Assembly (NCBI GenBank): GCA_963677215.1
Contig: OY781919.1
Location: 3,410,001 to 3,474,000, forward strand
Length of the DNA stretch: 64,000 nt
DNA from: G963676795 sp963677215
GTDB lineage: Bacteria > Desulfobacterota > Desulfuromonadia > Desulfuromonadales > Geopsychrobacteraceae
Direction of reading: 5' to 3'
The translations under genes were made by a program, and so were the position numbers. The notes under the pieces were generated by a model, which did no database searches, was not told the origin of the DNA, and worked only from the letters and a program-made list of their open reading frames with translations. Shown one piece after another: positions 42,689 to 51,989 of this stretch (positions are counted from its first letter, which is position 1; every line of letters starts with the position of its first letter).

Positions 42689-44593
42689 ATGGCGTTCAAA
42701 ATCACTGAGATTTTTTCAGCCAAACTGCCGATTTCCGTCTGCGGCGGCCTGATGACACTGGCCTGCATCCTTTGGAATCTCGATGTCCACACCCACCTCG
42801 GCATCCCGATCCTCACCGAGCAATATCTGGCGTTTCAGCTCGGAATGGCGATCTTCATTGTCTATCTGTCGAGCAGCTTCCGGAAAAAAAACCTGACCAA
42901 AACCAGCATTCTGAGCAGCGCCATTGCTCTTGTTGGCCTCATCACCCTGCTCTACACCAGCTTCAATTATGTTGACTTACTCTCCGAGCAGGCATACAGG
43001 CCCATGTCCCTGACCATAATCGGTTTCGTCGTCATCTTCTGCGTTACCGAAGGAGTCAGGAGAAAAGCCGGGCTTTCACTGTTCTTCATTGTTGCGCTGT
43101 TCCTGCTCTACGCACTTCTCGCCCATAAAATGCCCGGCATGTTTGTCGGTCGCAAAATGGGAATCGTTCCCCTGCTGCAGTATGTCGGGTTTGATCCCAG
43201 CGCAGCCTTCGGATTGCCGCTGACAGTTGCATCCGTTATTGTCATTCTTTTTGTCTTCTTCGGCAAACTGCTTTTTCTCGCCGGCGGTGGAGAGTTTTTC
43301 ACCGACCTGGCAACGGCGCTGACTGGTCGCACGCGAGGCGGTAGCGCAAAAATCTCAATCGTCGCTTCAGCCCTGTTTGGGTCGATTTCCGGCAGCGCTG
43401 TTTCAAACGTCGTCACAACCGGAATCATCACCATCCCGATGATGAGAAAAAGCGGCTATTCGGCCAAAGACGCCGGCGCCGTGGAGGCGATCGCTTCAAC
43501 TGGTGGACAGCTGACGCCACCTATCATGGGTGCCGCGGCCTTCCTGATGGCTGAATTCCTTGAGATCTCTTACATGACGGTCGCTCTTGCCGCCATCATT
43601 CCGGCCCTGCTTTACTATTTCAGTGTTTTCATGCAGGTCGACCTGATTGCAGCCAGAGACAATATCAAGTCCGGCGACGAACAACAGAGTGCCAGAGAGG
43701 TCTTCAAAAAGGGCTGGCATCTGCTGATTCCATTCATTGTCCTGTTTGTTGCACTTTTCGGTTTTCAGATTGATCCAGAAAAATCCGCACTGGTCTCGGC
43801 AATATCTGTTGTCATTGTCGGCGCCTTGAAAAGCTACAAAGGCTACCGGATCAACCTGTCGAGTATTATCGATGCCTTTGTTTCAACCGGCACCAGCCTT
43901 GTCGATCTGATCCTCATCGTTACGGCCGCGGGCTTCGTCATCGGCATTCTCAATGTCACCGGCCTCGGCTTTGCCCTGACCCTGTTCCTGGTCGACAGCG
44001 TCGGCGGCAATCAGTTCGTCATCCTCATCGTCGCCGCCCTGGTTTCGACCCTGTTGGGGATGGGTATGCCGACCTCCGGCGTTTACGTCCTGTTGGCGGC
44101 CCTGATTGTTCCGTCGATGGTCGAGGCCGGCATTACACCAATAAGTGCCCACATGTTTATTCTTTACTTCGGAATGATGTCGATGATCACCCCACCGATT
44201 GCCTTGGCCGCTTTTGCCGCGGCAGCAATCACCAAGACCAATCCGGTTGAAACCGGCTGGGCATCCATGCGCATCGGTTGGGCGGCATACCTGATCCCCT
44301 TTGCTTTTGTCGTTGCGCCAGAACTGCTGTTGGAAGGAAGCTTTCTTCAAACCATCATCGATATGCTTCAGGCCGGCATTGGCATCGCTGCCGGTTCCAT
44401 AGCCGTCGTCGGCTTCATTCGCAAAAAGCTAAAAATGACAACTCGTATTCTCTTGGCAGCACTGGGCGTCATCGGCATGCCGTTTTTTGAAGCACTGCAC
44501 TTTATGATTTACCCCTCGTATATCGCCGCAATCCTGGCCCTACTCTTTATCTTCTTTATTCAGATTAAAGGAGAAAAACTGAATTTCATTTAA
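42689..44593 (+). CDS. TRAP transporter fused permease (DctQM-type)
   Basis: 634 residues with many membrane helices: a short DctQ-like N-terminal part and a DctM-like part with GSISGSAVSNVVTTG and GMGMPTSGVYVLLAAL. GGGAGGA precedes the ATG. Fused permeases of this kind work with TAXI-type binding proteins, and one follows. It imports an organic acid with ions; the downstream enzymes suggest a pyrone dicarboxylate or related tricarboxylic acid. Confidence 0.92.
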   Translation: MAFKITEIFSAKLPISVCGGLMTLACILWNLDVHTHLGIPILTEQYLAFQLGMAIFIVYLSSSFRKKNLTKTSILSSAIALVGLITLLYTSFNYVDLLSEQAYRPMSLTIIGFVVIFCVTEGVRRKAGLSLFFIVALFLLYALLAHKMPGMFVGRKMGIVPLLQYVGFDPSAAFGLPLTVASVIVILFVFFGKLLFLAGGGEFFTDLATALTGRTRGGSAKISIVASALFGSISGSAVSNVVTTGIITIPMMRKSGYSAKDAGAVEAIASTGGQLTPPIMGAAAFLMAEFLEISYMTVALAAIIPALLYYFSVFMQVDLIAARDNIKSGDEQQSAREVFKKGWHLLIPFIVLFVALFGFQIDPEKSALVSAISVVIVGALKSYKGYRINLSSIIDAFVSTGTSLVDLILIVTAAGFVIGILNVTGLGFALTLFLVDSVGGNQFVILIVAALVSTLLGMGMPTSGVYVLLAALIVPSMVEAGITPISAHMFILYFGMMSMITPPIALAAFAAAAITKTNPVETGWASMRIGWAAYLIPFAFVVAPELLLEGSFLQTIIDMLQAGIGIAAGSIAVVGFIRKKLKMTTRILLAALGVIGMPFFEALHFMIYPSYIAAILALLFIFFIQIKGEKLNFI

Positions 44594-44617
44594 CCCGAGC
44601 AAAAAGGAGCAATGAGG

Positions 44618-45601
44618 ATGAATGCACTGAGCAAACTGTTTTTACTGGCTGTTGTTTCAACGTTCCTGTTCACCACCAGTTGTTTCGCCGTTGAAATTGT
44701 CGGTGTCGCATCCGGTCAACCTGGCAGCCTCGGCTACAACACAGCACAGGCCGTTGCCAAACTGGCCAACCAGGAGGCCAAGATCATCGCCCGGACTCAA
44801 CCTCTGGCCGGAACCGCTGCCTACATTCCCCTGATCAACAGGGGGGAACTTGAGTTCGGTTTTGTCAATGGCGTCGAGCTTGACTACGCTTTCACCGGAA
44901 CCGGCAACTGGGAAGGCAAAGTCAACGAAAACCTGCGCATGGTCGGCGTCATGTTTCCGCTGATTACCGGCATCATGGCACCAGCCAAGCTGGATATCAT
45001 GACTGTAGACGATCTGAAAACCAAGGCCTCCGGACTCAAAATCGCCTCGGAATATACCGCAGATACGACAATCCGTTATTACATCATGGGCGCCTTGGCA
45101 ACAGGCGGGCTGACCTACGATGACTTCAAACAGGTTCCGGTCTCAAACTTTGTCAAAGGCATCGAAGCCGTAGGTGATGGCATGGTAGACGTTGCCCTTG
45201 TCAGCCTCAACTCCGGTGCCGGCAAAAAGGCCAATGCCACCATGTCCGGTGGACTGCGTTATATCTCCCTCGACAACTCCCCAGAAGGTGAAAAACGCCT
45301 TAAGGATTTCATGCCATCGGCTTCTTTGATTACGATAAAGGCCAACGAAAGCATTCCGGGAATGCAAAACGACGCCAACCTGATCAAGATCCCATGGGTT
45401 CTGTTCACCCATAAAGGTACCTCTGATGACCTGGTCTACCGCATGCTCAAAGTCATCGCCGAAAACAACGAAAAGCTGGGCCAGTCGTTTGGTGCTTTCA
45501 AACGCGCTGAGATTTCGGCCATGGCCCCGGCAACACCGGTCCCCTACCATCCTGGCGCTCTGAAATATTATCAGGAAGCCGGCATTGCTGTAGGCAACTG
45601 A
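44618..45601 (+). CDS. TAXI-family TRAP transporter solute-binding protein
   Basis: About 327 residues: a signal peptide ending near SCFA, then VGVASGQPGSLGYNTAQAVA, the TAXI N-terminal pattern. Two ATGs lie six bases apart; I chose the second because AAGGAG is eight bases before it. It captures the solute in the periplasm for the fused permease just upstream. Confidence 0.9.
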   Translation: MNALSKLFLLAVVSTFLFTTSCFAVEIVGVASGQPGSLGYNTAQAVAKLANQEAKIIARTQPLAGTAAYIPLINRGELEFGFVNGVELDYAFTGTGNWEGKVNENLRMVGVMFPLITGIMAPAKLDIMTVDDLKTKASGLKIASEYTADTTIRYYIMGALATGGLTYDDFKQVPVSNFVKGIEAVGDGMVDVALVSLNSGAGKKANATMSGGLRYISLDNSPEGEKRLKDFMPSASLITIKANESIPGMQNDANLIKIPWVLFTHKGTSDDLVYRMLKVIAENNEKLGQSFGAFKRAEISAMAPATPVPYHPGALKYYQEAGIAVGN

Positions 45602-45642
45602 TCAACAGCTGAAGTCAAACTTTAAGGACAAAGGAGCAACCC

Positions 45643-46515
45643 ATGGTAACCCCGGGATACTTGGCATTTCATCCGAATCCAAAAAAACCTGATATCACCC
45701 TTCCGCGCGGTGCGTGCGATTCGCATTGTCATGTTTTTGGTCCCGGGGATACCTTCCCTTATTCACCACAAAGCAGTTATATTCCGGTGGATGCGCCAAA
45801 AGAGACATTGTTTCAACGGCACAGATTTCTTGGTTTTGATCGGGCCGTCATTGTCCAGGCCAGCTGTCATGGCAGTGACAACAGTGCGATGATCGATGCA
45901 CTGATTGCCGGTGGTGATAATTACCGTGGCATTGCCATCGTCAAGCCGGACATCAGCCATGACGAACTGTTAAAGATGGACGAGCATGGAGTACGCGGCG
46001 TGCGCTTCAATTTTGTCAAACGTCTGAAAGCAAGGCAGTCTGAGGACATGCAGCGACAGATCGTAGACAAGATTGCCCGGCTGTCATGGCACACAGTCGT
46101 CTATTTTGAGCCTGAAGACCTTGCCGACATCAAAGACTTTCTCAAGCAGATCGAAACCCCTGTCATCATCGATCATATGGGCCGTGTCCCAGTTGAAAAC
46201 GGTATCAACAGTCCTGAGTTCGAAGAACTGGCCGACCTGCTCAAAGATGACAAGTTCTGGGTCAAGGTGACCTGTCCGGAACGACTGTCCAAACAGGGAC
46301 CTCCCTACAACGATGTTGATGTAGTGGCAAGAGAACTGATCCGCCTGGTCCCTGACCGGGTTCTGTGGGGTACCGATTGGCCACATCCGAATATGAAGAG
46401 CCATATCCCGGACGATGGTCTGCTTGTGGATCGCCTTATAACCATCTGCCCGGATACCGCGCAGCAGCGTAAAATGCTGATCGACAATCCGGACAAACTC
46501 TACTGGAACAGATAA
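45643..46515 (+). CDS. ligI: 2-pyrone-4,6-dicarboxylate hydrolase-like amidohydrolase (LigI/PmdD type)
   Basis: 290 residues of the amidohydrolase TIM-barrel family. DSHCHVFGP (H28, H30), IDHMGR (H178) and WGTDWPHPNM (D245) are the signature of PDC hydrolase. It opens the lactone ring of 2-pyrone-4,6-dicarboxylate to 4-oxalomesaconate. It is followed by genes for the next steps, which makes the assignment fairly safe; a related dicarboxylate lactone is the alternative. Confidence 0.85.
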   Translation: MVTPGYLAFHPNPKKPDITLPRGACDSHCHVFGPGDTFPYSPQSSYIPVDAPKETLFQRHRFLGFDRAVIVQASCHGSDNSAMIDALIAGGDNYRGIAIVKPDISHDELLKMDEHGVRGVRFNFVKRLKARQSEDMQRQIVDKIARLSWHTVVYFEPEDLADIKDFLKQIETPVIIDHMGRVPVENGINSPEFEELADLLKDDKFWVKVTCPERLSKQGPPYNDVDVVARELIRLVPDRVLWGTDWPHPNMKSHIPDDGLLVDRLITICPDTAQQRKMLIDNPDKLYWNR

Positions 46516-46557
46516 CCAGTTGGGCTTATCTACTACTTAGTTTAAATGGAGTTGTGC

Positions 46558-47295
46558 ATGTCAGATTCAAATAAAACCGCACTTGTCATCAGCGCTCATT
46601 CCGCTGACTTCGTCTGGCGCGCCGGAGGCGCGATCGCCCTGCACGCGCAAAAAGGCTATGAAGTCACCGTTGTCTGCCTCAGCTACGGTGAACGCGGCGA
46701 AAGTGCCAAACTCTGGAAACAGCCCGGCATGACTCTGGAGAATGTCAAGATCGCCCGGCGTAAAGAAGCCGAAGCTGCGGCTAAGGCGCTCAATGTCCAC
46801 GATATTCAGTTTTTTGATCTCGGAGATTACCCGCTCGATCTCGACAGAGAGGCAAAAGACAAACTGGTCGACGTCATCCGCGCGGTTCAGCCTCAGTTCA
46901 TGCTCAGTCACTCTCAGTATGATCCGTACAACACCGATCATGCCTATGCAACCAGGGTTGCCCTTGAATGCCGTATGATCGCCCAGGCCTGGGGGCATAA
47001 ACCCGGTGAGAAAGTGCTAGGAGCACCGCAGCTCTACCTGTTTGAACCGCACCAGACCGAGCAGATGGGCTGGAAACCGGACACCTTCCTCGATATCACC
47101 AGCGTGTGGGACAACAAGAAGGCCGCCATCGAGTGCATGCAGGGGCAGGAGCACCTCTGGCACTACTACACCAATGTCGCAGAAAACAGGGGGAACCACT
47201 TCCGCCGTAATTCCGGCGGCCAGTCGGGTGGACGGGACGCCAAATACGCCGAAGGATTCCAGTCGGTCTTCCCGCGCACTGTAGATGAGCTTTAA
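46558..47295 (+). CDS. galB: 4-oxalomesaconate hydratase, GalB type (PIG-L family)
   Basis: 245 residues. The PIG-L fold motif appears as SAHSADFVWRAGG, the form found in GalB hydratases rather than the AHPDDE of deacetylases. GalB adds water to 4-oxalomesaconate to give 4-carboxy-4-hydroxy-2-oxoadipate. The start at 46558 is favoured by GGAG six bases upstream. It lies between LigI and aldolase homologues. Confidence 0.85.
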   Translation: MSDSNKTALVISAHSADFVWRAGGAIALHAQKGYEVTVVCLSYGERGESAKLWKQPGMTLENVKIARRKEAEAAAKALNVHDIQFFDLGDYPLDLDREAKDKLVDVIRAVQPQFMLSHSQYDPYNTDHAYATRVALECRMIAQAWGHKPGEKVLGAPQLYLFEPHQTEQMGWKPDTFLDITSVWDNKKAAIECMQGQEHLWHYYTNVAENRGNHFRRNSGGQSGGRDAKYAEGFQSVFPRTVDEL

Positions 47296-47310
47296 GAAAG
47301 GAGCTTGCCC

Positions 47311-47982
47311 ATGCCTCAGGTTGTAACCAAGATTGAGCGCGCTGCTGCCGATGTCGTTAAAGGACTCGGTGAATGTGGCGTGGCCACTGTTCATGAAGCC
47401 CAGGGGCGCAAAGGACTGCTGGCCAGCTACATGCGACCGATCATTGACGGTGCCCAGCTCGGCGCTTCGGCGGTCACCATCCTGGCTCCGCCCTGCGACA
47501 ACTGGATGGTCCACGTCGCCATCGAACAGGTTCAGCAGGGAGACGTTCTGGTCCTGGCCACGACCTCCCCTTCAGATGCCGGTTACTTCGGTGATCTGCT
47601 GGCCACGTCGATGCAGGCGAGAGGCGGTGTCGGCCTGATCATCGACGCCGGCGTCCGTGACATCAAGGACCTGCGGGCAATGAATTTCCCGGTCTGGTCC
47701 AAGGCTGTCCATGCCCAGGGGACAGTCAAGGCGACTCTTGGCGATGTCAATGTACCGATTGTCTGTGCCGGTGCCTTGATCAATCCGGGCGATGTCATCG
47801 TTGCCGATGATGATGGTGTTTGCGTTGTTCGCCGTGAGGAAGCCGCCGAGGTTCTGGTCAAGGCCCGTGAACGGATGGCCAAAGAGGAGGAAAAGCGCAA
47901 ACGGCTCGCCGCCGGCGAACTGGGACTCGACATCTACCAGATGCGTGAACGCCTCGAAAAAGATGGATTGAAATATGTCTGA
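47311..47982 (+). CDS. galC: 4-carboxy-4-hydroxy-2-oxoadipate aldolase, GalC/LigK type (RraA fold)
   Basis: 223 residues of the RraA-like class II aldolase family: GDVLVLATT, the GGVGLIIDAGVRD segment that carries the metal-site Asp and catalytic Arg, and ADDDGVCVV. It cleaves the C6 acid to pyruvate and oxaloacetate and may also decarboxylate oxaloacetate. AAAGGAG lies seven bases before the ATG. Its last codons overlap the next gene by 8 bases. Confidence 0.88.
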   Translation: MPQVVTKIERAAADVVKGLGECGVATVHEAQGRKGLLASYMRPIIDGAQLGASAVTILAPPCDNWMVHVAIEQVQQGDVLVLATTSPSDAGYFGDLLATSMQARGGVGLIIDAGVRDIKDLRAMNFPVWSKAVHAQGTVKATLGDVNVPIVCAGALINPGDVIVADDDGVCVVRREEAAEVLVKARERMAKEEEKRKRLAAGELGLDIYQMRERLEKDGLKYV

Positions 47983-49033
47983 TGGAATTCGCTGCATGTG
48001 GATGCGCGGCGGGACATCCAAAGGGGGGTATTTCCTGGCTGAGGACCTGCCTCAGGATACTGCGGAGCGTGACAGGGCTCTGTTACGCGTTATGGGCTCG
48101 CCCGATACGCGCCAGATCGACGGCATGGGTGGTGCTGACCCGTTGACCTCAAAGGTTGCCGTCGTCAAAAAGTCGCAGCGTGACGGCATTGATGTTGACT
48201 ACCTGTTTCTTCAGGTTTTTGTTGACCAGGCCATAGTCACCGATGCGCAGAACTGTGGTAACATCCTCGCCGGGATCGCCCCTTTTGCCATTGAACGCGG
48301 CCTTATCACCCCGCAAGGAGATGTCACCGAGGTCTCCATCTACATGGAAAACACTGGCCAGGTCGCTGTTGCCAGGGTTCAGACCCCGGGCGGGGCTGTG
48401 TGTTACCACGGCGATGCCCGTATCGACGGCGTTCCGGGCAGTTCGGCAGCGATTCCAATCGAATTCAAGGACACCGCAGGCTCCTCCTGCGGACAACTGC
48501 TACCGACCGGCCATGCATCCGACCTGATTCAGGGCGTCAACGTGACGATGATCGATAATGGCATGCCATGCGTTGTTATGCGCGCTGAGGATTTCGCCAT
48601 CAGCGGAGACGAATCACCTGAGGAACTGGAAAACAATCAATCGCTACGTGACAAAGTTGAAAAAATTAGGCTAGAGTGCGGACCACTGATGAATCTTGGT
48701 GACGTCACTGAAAAGTCCGTTCCCAAGATGACCCTGGTCAACAGCCCCAAACATAACGGCATCATCGCAACCCGCACCTTCATTCCGCATCGCTGCCACA
48801 AAACAATCGGCGTTCTTGGTGCGGTCAGTGTTGCAACAGCCTGCCTGCTCGAAGGCAGCCCCGCTTTTGAACTGGCCAGGCCGACCCAGGGGCAGGAACG
48901 GTCTCTGTCGATCGAACATCCGACCGGCGAAATGACCGTTATCATCAACCTCGATCAGAACGGCCAGGTTGAACGCTCGGCAATTCTGCGCACCGCGCGC
49001 AAGTTGATGGATGGTCATGTTTTCATCACCTGA
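47975..49033 (+). CDS. galD: 4-oxalomesaconate tautomerase, GalD/LigU type (PrpF family)
   Basis: 352 residues. MWMRGGTSKGGYF near the N-terminus and NCGNILAGIAPFA near 90-105 are PrpF-family signatures, with an active-site Cys in the latter. GalD interconverts the keto and enol tautomers of 4-oxalomesaconate. It completes the four-enzyme path encoded by this operon. The start overlaps galC, so the two are coupled in translation. Confidence 0.87.
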   Translation: MSDGIRCMWMRGGTSKGGYFLAEDLPQDTAERDRALLRVMGSPDTRQIDGMGGADPLTSKVAVVKKSQRDGIDVDYLFLQVFVDQAIVTDAQNCGNILAGIAPFAIERGLITPQGDVTEVSIYMENTGQVAVARVQTPGGAVCYHGDARIDGVPGSSAAIPIEFKDTAGSSCGQLLPTGHASDLIQGVNVTMIDNGMPCVVMRAEDFAISGDESPEELENNQSLRDKVEKIRLECGPLMNLGDVTEKSVPKMTLVNSPKHNGIIATRTFIPHRCHKTIGVLGAVSVATACLLEGSPAFELARPTQGQERSLSIEHPTGEMTVIINLDQNGQVERSAILRTARKLMDGHVFIT

Positions 49034-49086
49034 TGTTATTTCACAGGGGCTGTTTTAGGCCCCTGCCTAGCAATGAAAGAAGGACA

Positions 49087-49749
49087 ATGGCAAGACCCCA
49101 GCTGAAAACATCAAAAGCCTCAAGGAACACCGCCCTGGATATTCTCGATGCTGCCGAAGAACTGATCTCGCTCCGTGGCTATGACGGTGTATCCTTACGT
49201 GAGATTGCCAAAAAAGCTGAAGTGAGTCTGGGCAGTGTCACCTACTACTTCGAAACGAAAGAGAAGCTGCTGACCGCCATCTACGATCGATATACCCAGC
49301 CGATGAATCAGCGCCGTATGGATCTGCTCGCCGAAGCACTGCGCATCAGCAACCAGCAGGAAAAACTGCAGGCTATCGTCCGCGCCTATATCATTCCGAC
49401 CTTCTCTTCAAAAGCCGATAATATTTCCGGCGGGGCGCGTTTTACCCGGATTCGGGCCATGCTGTCGATGCAGGGCACCAAGGAGATCAAGGGCGTTATC
49501 GCTAAACAGTTCGACGAAATCCGCAACGCCTTTATCGATGCCTTTGTAGAATGCCTGCCGAACGCCGATCGGGAGTCGATAATCTGGCGCAGCCATTTCC
49601 TGCTCGGCTCGCTCTATTACACCCTGGTCAATGGCGAACGGATCGAATCACTGACCAACGGATCGACCTCGGCAAACGATCAGGACCGGGCTATAGAAGA
49701 GTTGACCAAGACCTTTGCCGGCGCCTTTCTTGATCTTGACAAAGCCTGA
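49087..49749 (+). CDS. TetR/AcrR-family transcriptional regulator
   Basis: 220 residues with an N-terminal HTH (about 14-60: ALDILDAAEELISLRGYDGVSLREIAKKAEVSLG is split here across helix 1-3) and a helical ligand domain. The start at 49087 follows AGAAGGA. It ends the TRAP/PDC operon and is the natural candidate for the operators before the TRAP permease gene. Confidence 0.85.
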   Translation: MARPQLKTSKASRNTALDILDAAEELISLRGYDGVSLREIAKKAEVSLGSVTYYFETKEKLLTAIYDRYTQPMNQRRMDLLAEALRISNQQEKLQAIVRAYIIPTFSSKADNISGGARFTRIRAMLSMQGTKEIKGVIAKQFDEIRNAFIDAFVECLPNADRESIIWRSHFLLGSLYYTLVNGERIESLTNGSTSANDQDRAIEELTKTFAGAFLDLDKA

Positions 49750-49759
49750 ACTGCTGGTT

Positions 49760-49796
49760 CCCCCTGAAGACTCAACCTCAAAGGACAATCAGGGGG
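49760..49796. terminator. Stem-loop between convergent TetR and pdxH genes
   Basis: CCCCCTGA (49760-49767) pairs with TCAGGGGG (49789-49796). The right arm covers the pdxH stop codon. It may serve both genes. Confidence 0.5.
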
Positions 49797-50409
49797 CCAG
49801 GCGCTCAATCTTCCATTGCTGCTGATTGTGCAGCGAATAGCGTAGACGATCATGCAGGCGATGTTCCCCATCCTGCCAGAATTCAAACAGATCAGGGACA
49901 ACACGATAACCGCCCCAGTGTTCCGGACGAGGAACATCATTCTGATCAAATTTCTCGCATAACTGCTCAAATTCAGCCACCAGCTCATCACGGCTGGCTA
50001 TTACCTGGCTCTGACATGAGGCATAGGCGGACAGTTGGTTACCGCGTGGCCGCGAGGCAAAATAAGCATCGGATTCTTCGTCTGACAAGCGTTCCGTCCG
50101 CCCTTCTATCCTGATCTGACGCCCCAAAACTTCCCAGTAGAACAACAATGCCGCAAAAGAATGATAAGCCAGATCCCGCGCCTTGCGGCTTTGGTAATTG
50201 GTAAAGAATACGAATCCGCGCTCATCAAACCCGCGCAACAGCACGACCCGTGAAGAGATCCGCCCCTGCGCACCAGCCGTCGAAACGGTCATCGCCATCG
50301 CCATCGGCAGCTCAGTCCGCTGGGCATCTTCAAACCAGAGACTGAATTGTTCGACAGGACTTTCCTTGAGATCTGAGCGACACAGCGGGTCATGTTGAGA
50401 GAGAGACAT
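49789..50409 (-). CDS. pdxH: Pyridoxamine 5-phosphate oxidase
   Basis: 206 residues with the flavin-binding split barrel: SSRVVLLRGFDERGFVFFTNY, RQIRIEGRTERL and C-terminal HRLHDRLRY-type segment. It oxidises pyridoxamine or pyridoxine phosphate to PLP with FMN and O2. An O2-dependent PLP salvage enzyme in an otherwise anaerobic gene set suggests aerotolerance or use in cofactor salvage. Confidence 0.9.
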   Translation of the reverse strand: MSLSQHDPLCRSDLKESPVEQFSLWFEDAQRTELPMAMAMTVSTAGAQGRISSRVVLLRGFDERGFVFFTNYQSRKARDLAYHSFAALLFYWEVLGRQIRIEGRTERLSDEESDAYFASRPRGNQLSAYASCQSQVIASRDELVAEFEQLCEKFDQNDVPRPEHWGGYRVVPDLFEFWQDGEHRLHDRLRYSLHNQQQWKIERLAP

Positions 50410-50629
50410 GCCATCATCCTTTCAACAGCCAACAGGGCTGTTTCTAGACAGATTATCGACCATGACTGTCATGGAGTGCAATCCCCTGCCGGTGCTGACC
50501 GGCACAAAATGAATAAATCGTATTGGCAGGGCATCCAACCGTTTAAATCTCGGCCTTGAATACTTGCCAAACAGCAAGCATTGGATAGCATTGACTGTGT
50601 AATTCATCTAATCACAGGAGACTGCTGTC

Positions 50630-51829
50630 ATGGGAAAATATAAAGGTACGATCGGTATCCTTACCGGAGGTGGAGATGTTCCAGGCTTAAATCCGGCAAT
50701 TCGCGCTATCACCGTTCGCGCCCTGCGCGAGGGCTACCGGGTCATCGGGATACGGCGCGGCTGGGCCGGCCTGGTCGATCTCATTCCCGACCGCAAGGCC
50801 GATAACAGCAATAACGTTCTGGAGCTGACCGAAGAACTGGTCAACCGCGCCGGACGCACCGGTGGAACCTTTCTGCACACATCACGAACCCGCCCTAGCC
50901 ACCTGCCGCTCAGCAACCTTCCAGCTCATTTAAGTGATCTCTATAAGGACAGTATCAATGACGTAACCCCCGAGGTGTTGAAAAACCTCGCATTTCTTGG
51001 CATAGACACCTTGGTTCCGATCGGCGGCGACGATACCTTAAGCTACGGCCTACGTCTGCACCAGGAGGGGGTCAAGGTTATTGCCATCCCCAAAACCATG
51101 GACAACGACGTCCCGGGAACAGATTACTGCATCGGCTTTTCTACCTGCGTCACCCGCACCATCGAACTGACCCATCGCTTGCGGACCAGTGCCGGTTCTC
51201 ATGAACGCTTCCTGGTCCTGGAAGTCTTTGGCCGTTATGCCGGTTATTCGGCCCTGCTGCCGACCATGGCCGGTGCAGCTGACCGCTGTGTCATCCCTGA
51301 ATATCCATTCGATATCGATCATCTGGCGAAACTGCTCAGTGAAGATCGAAACAAGCATCCCAGCAAGTATTCTGTTGTGCTGGTTTCGGAAGGGGCAACC
51401 ATGACCCATCATGAAGGGATGTTGTTTGAAGGCGAGGAAGCAGACCAGTTTGGCCATAAAAAGTTGGGGGGCATCGGCGATCAGGTTGCCAGGCAGTTAA
51501 AAGAGCTGTCACCCGAGTATAACAATGGCCGTCAAATCAATGTCGTCAACCAGCGGCTCGGCTACCTGGTGCGCTGTGGCGACCCGGATGCCATGGATTC
51601 GATCGTACCGATGGCCTTTGGCAATCTGGCCCTCGACCTGATCCTGCAGGGAGCATCCGGGCGGCTGGTCAGCTTGCGCAACGGCTGCTACGATAATGTA
51701 CCAATTGATGTTGTCACGGGCAGAAAAAAAATGGTTGATGTTGCCAAATATTACAACACCAAGCGACTGCGTCCGATCTATGAATCTTTTTTACGGCAGC
51801 CGCTGTTTGTCATGACCAGCGACATCTGA
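50630..51829 (+). CDS. 6-phosphofructokinase, probably pyrophosphate-dependent
   Basis: 399 residues of the PFK-A superfamily. TGGGDVPGLN is the phosphate loop. The phosphoryl-donor signature is G132-G-D-D and the following motif P154-K-T-M-D-N-D: the second Asp and the Lys are the residues that mark PPi-dependent enzymes, where ATP enzymes have Gly in both places. It acts in glycolysis and gluconeogenesis. It is single, flanked by its own terminator. Confidence 0.87.
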   Translation: MGKYKGTIGILTGGGDVPGLNPAIRAITVRALREGYRVIGIRRGWAGLVDLIPDRKADNSNNVLELTEELVNRAGRTGGTFLHTSRTRPSHLPLSNLPAHLSDLYKDSINDVTPEVLKNLAFLGIDTLVPIGGDDTLSYGLRLHQEGVKVIAIPKTMDNDVPGTDYCIGFSTCVTRTIELTHRLRTSAGSHERFLVLEVFGRYAGYSALLPTMAGAADRCVIPEYPFDIDHLAKLLSEDRNKHPSKYSVVLVSEGATMTHHEGMLFEGEEADQFGHKKLGGIGDQVARQLKELSPEYNNGRQINVVNQRLGYLVRCGDPDAMDSIVPMAFGNLALDLILQGASGRLVSLRNGCYDNVPIDVVTGRKKMVDVAKYYNTKRLRPIYESFLRQPLFVMTSDI

Positions 51830-51865
51830 CCAAACCTTTCGAGATAATTGCACCTGTTCATTGAA

Positions 51866-51898
51866 CAAGGCCACCGGCAATGCCGGTGGCCTTGTTTT
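51866..51898 (+). terminator. Intrinsic terminator of the phosphofructokinase gene
   Basis: CAAGGCCACCGGC pairs with GCCGGTGGCCTTG (51866-51894) around a three-base loop, with TTTT behind. Confidence 0.88.
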
Positions 51899-51989
51899 AC
51901 TCGACTGAACGGACCAGCTAGACCATAGTGCTATCCGTCTTCAGCTCCAGGTTGTAAGTCCTGCGGTTTGCCCATCGGCAACGCCAGGC

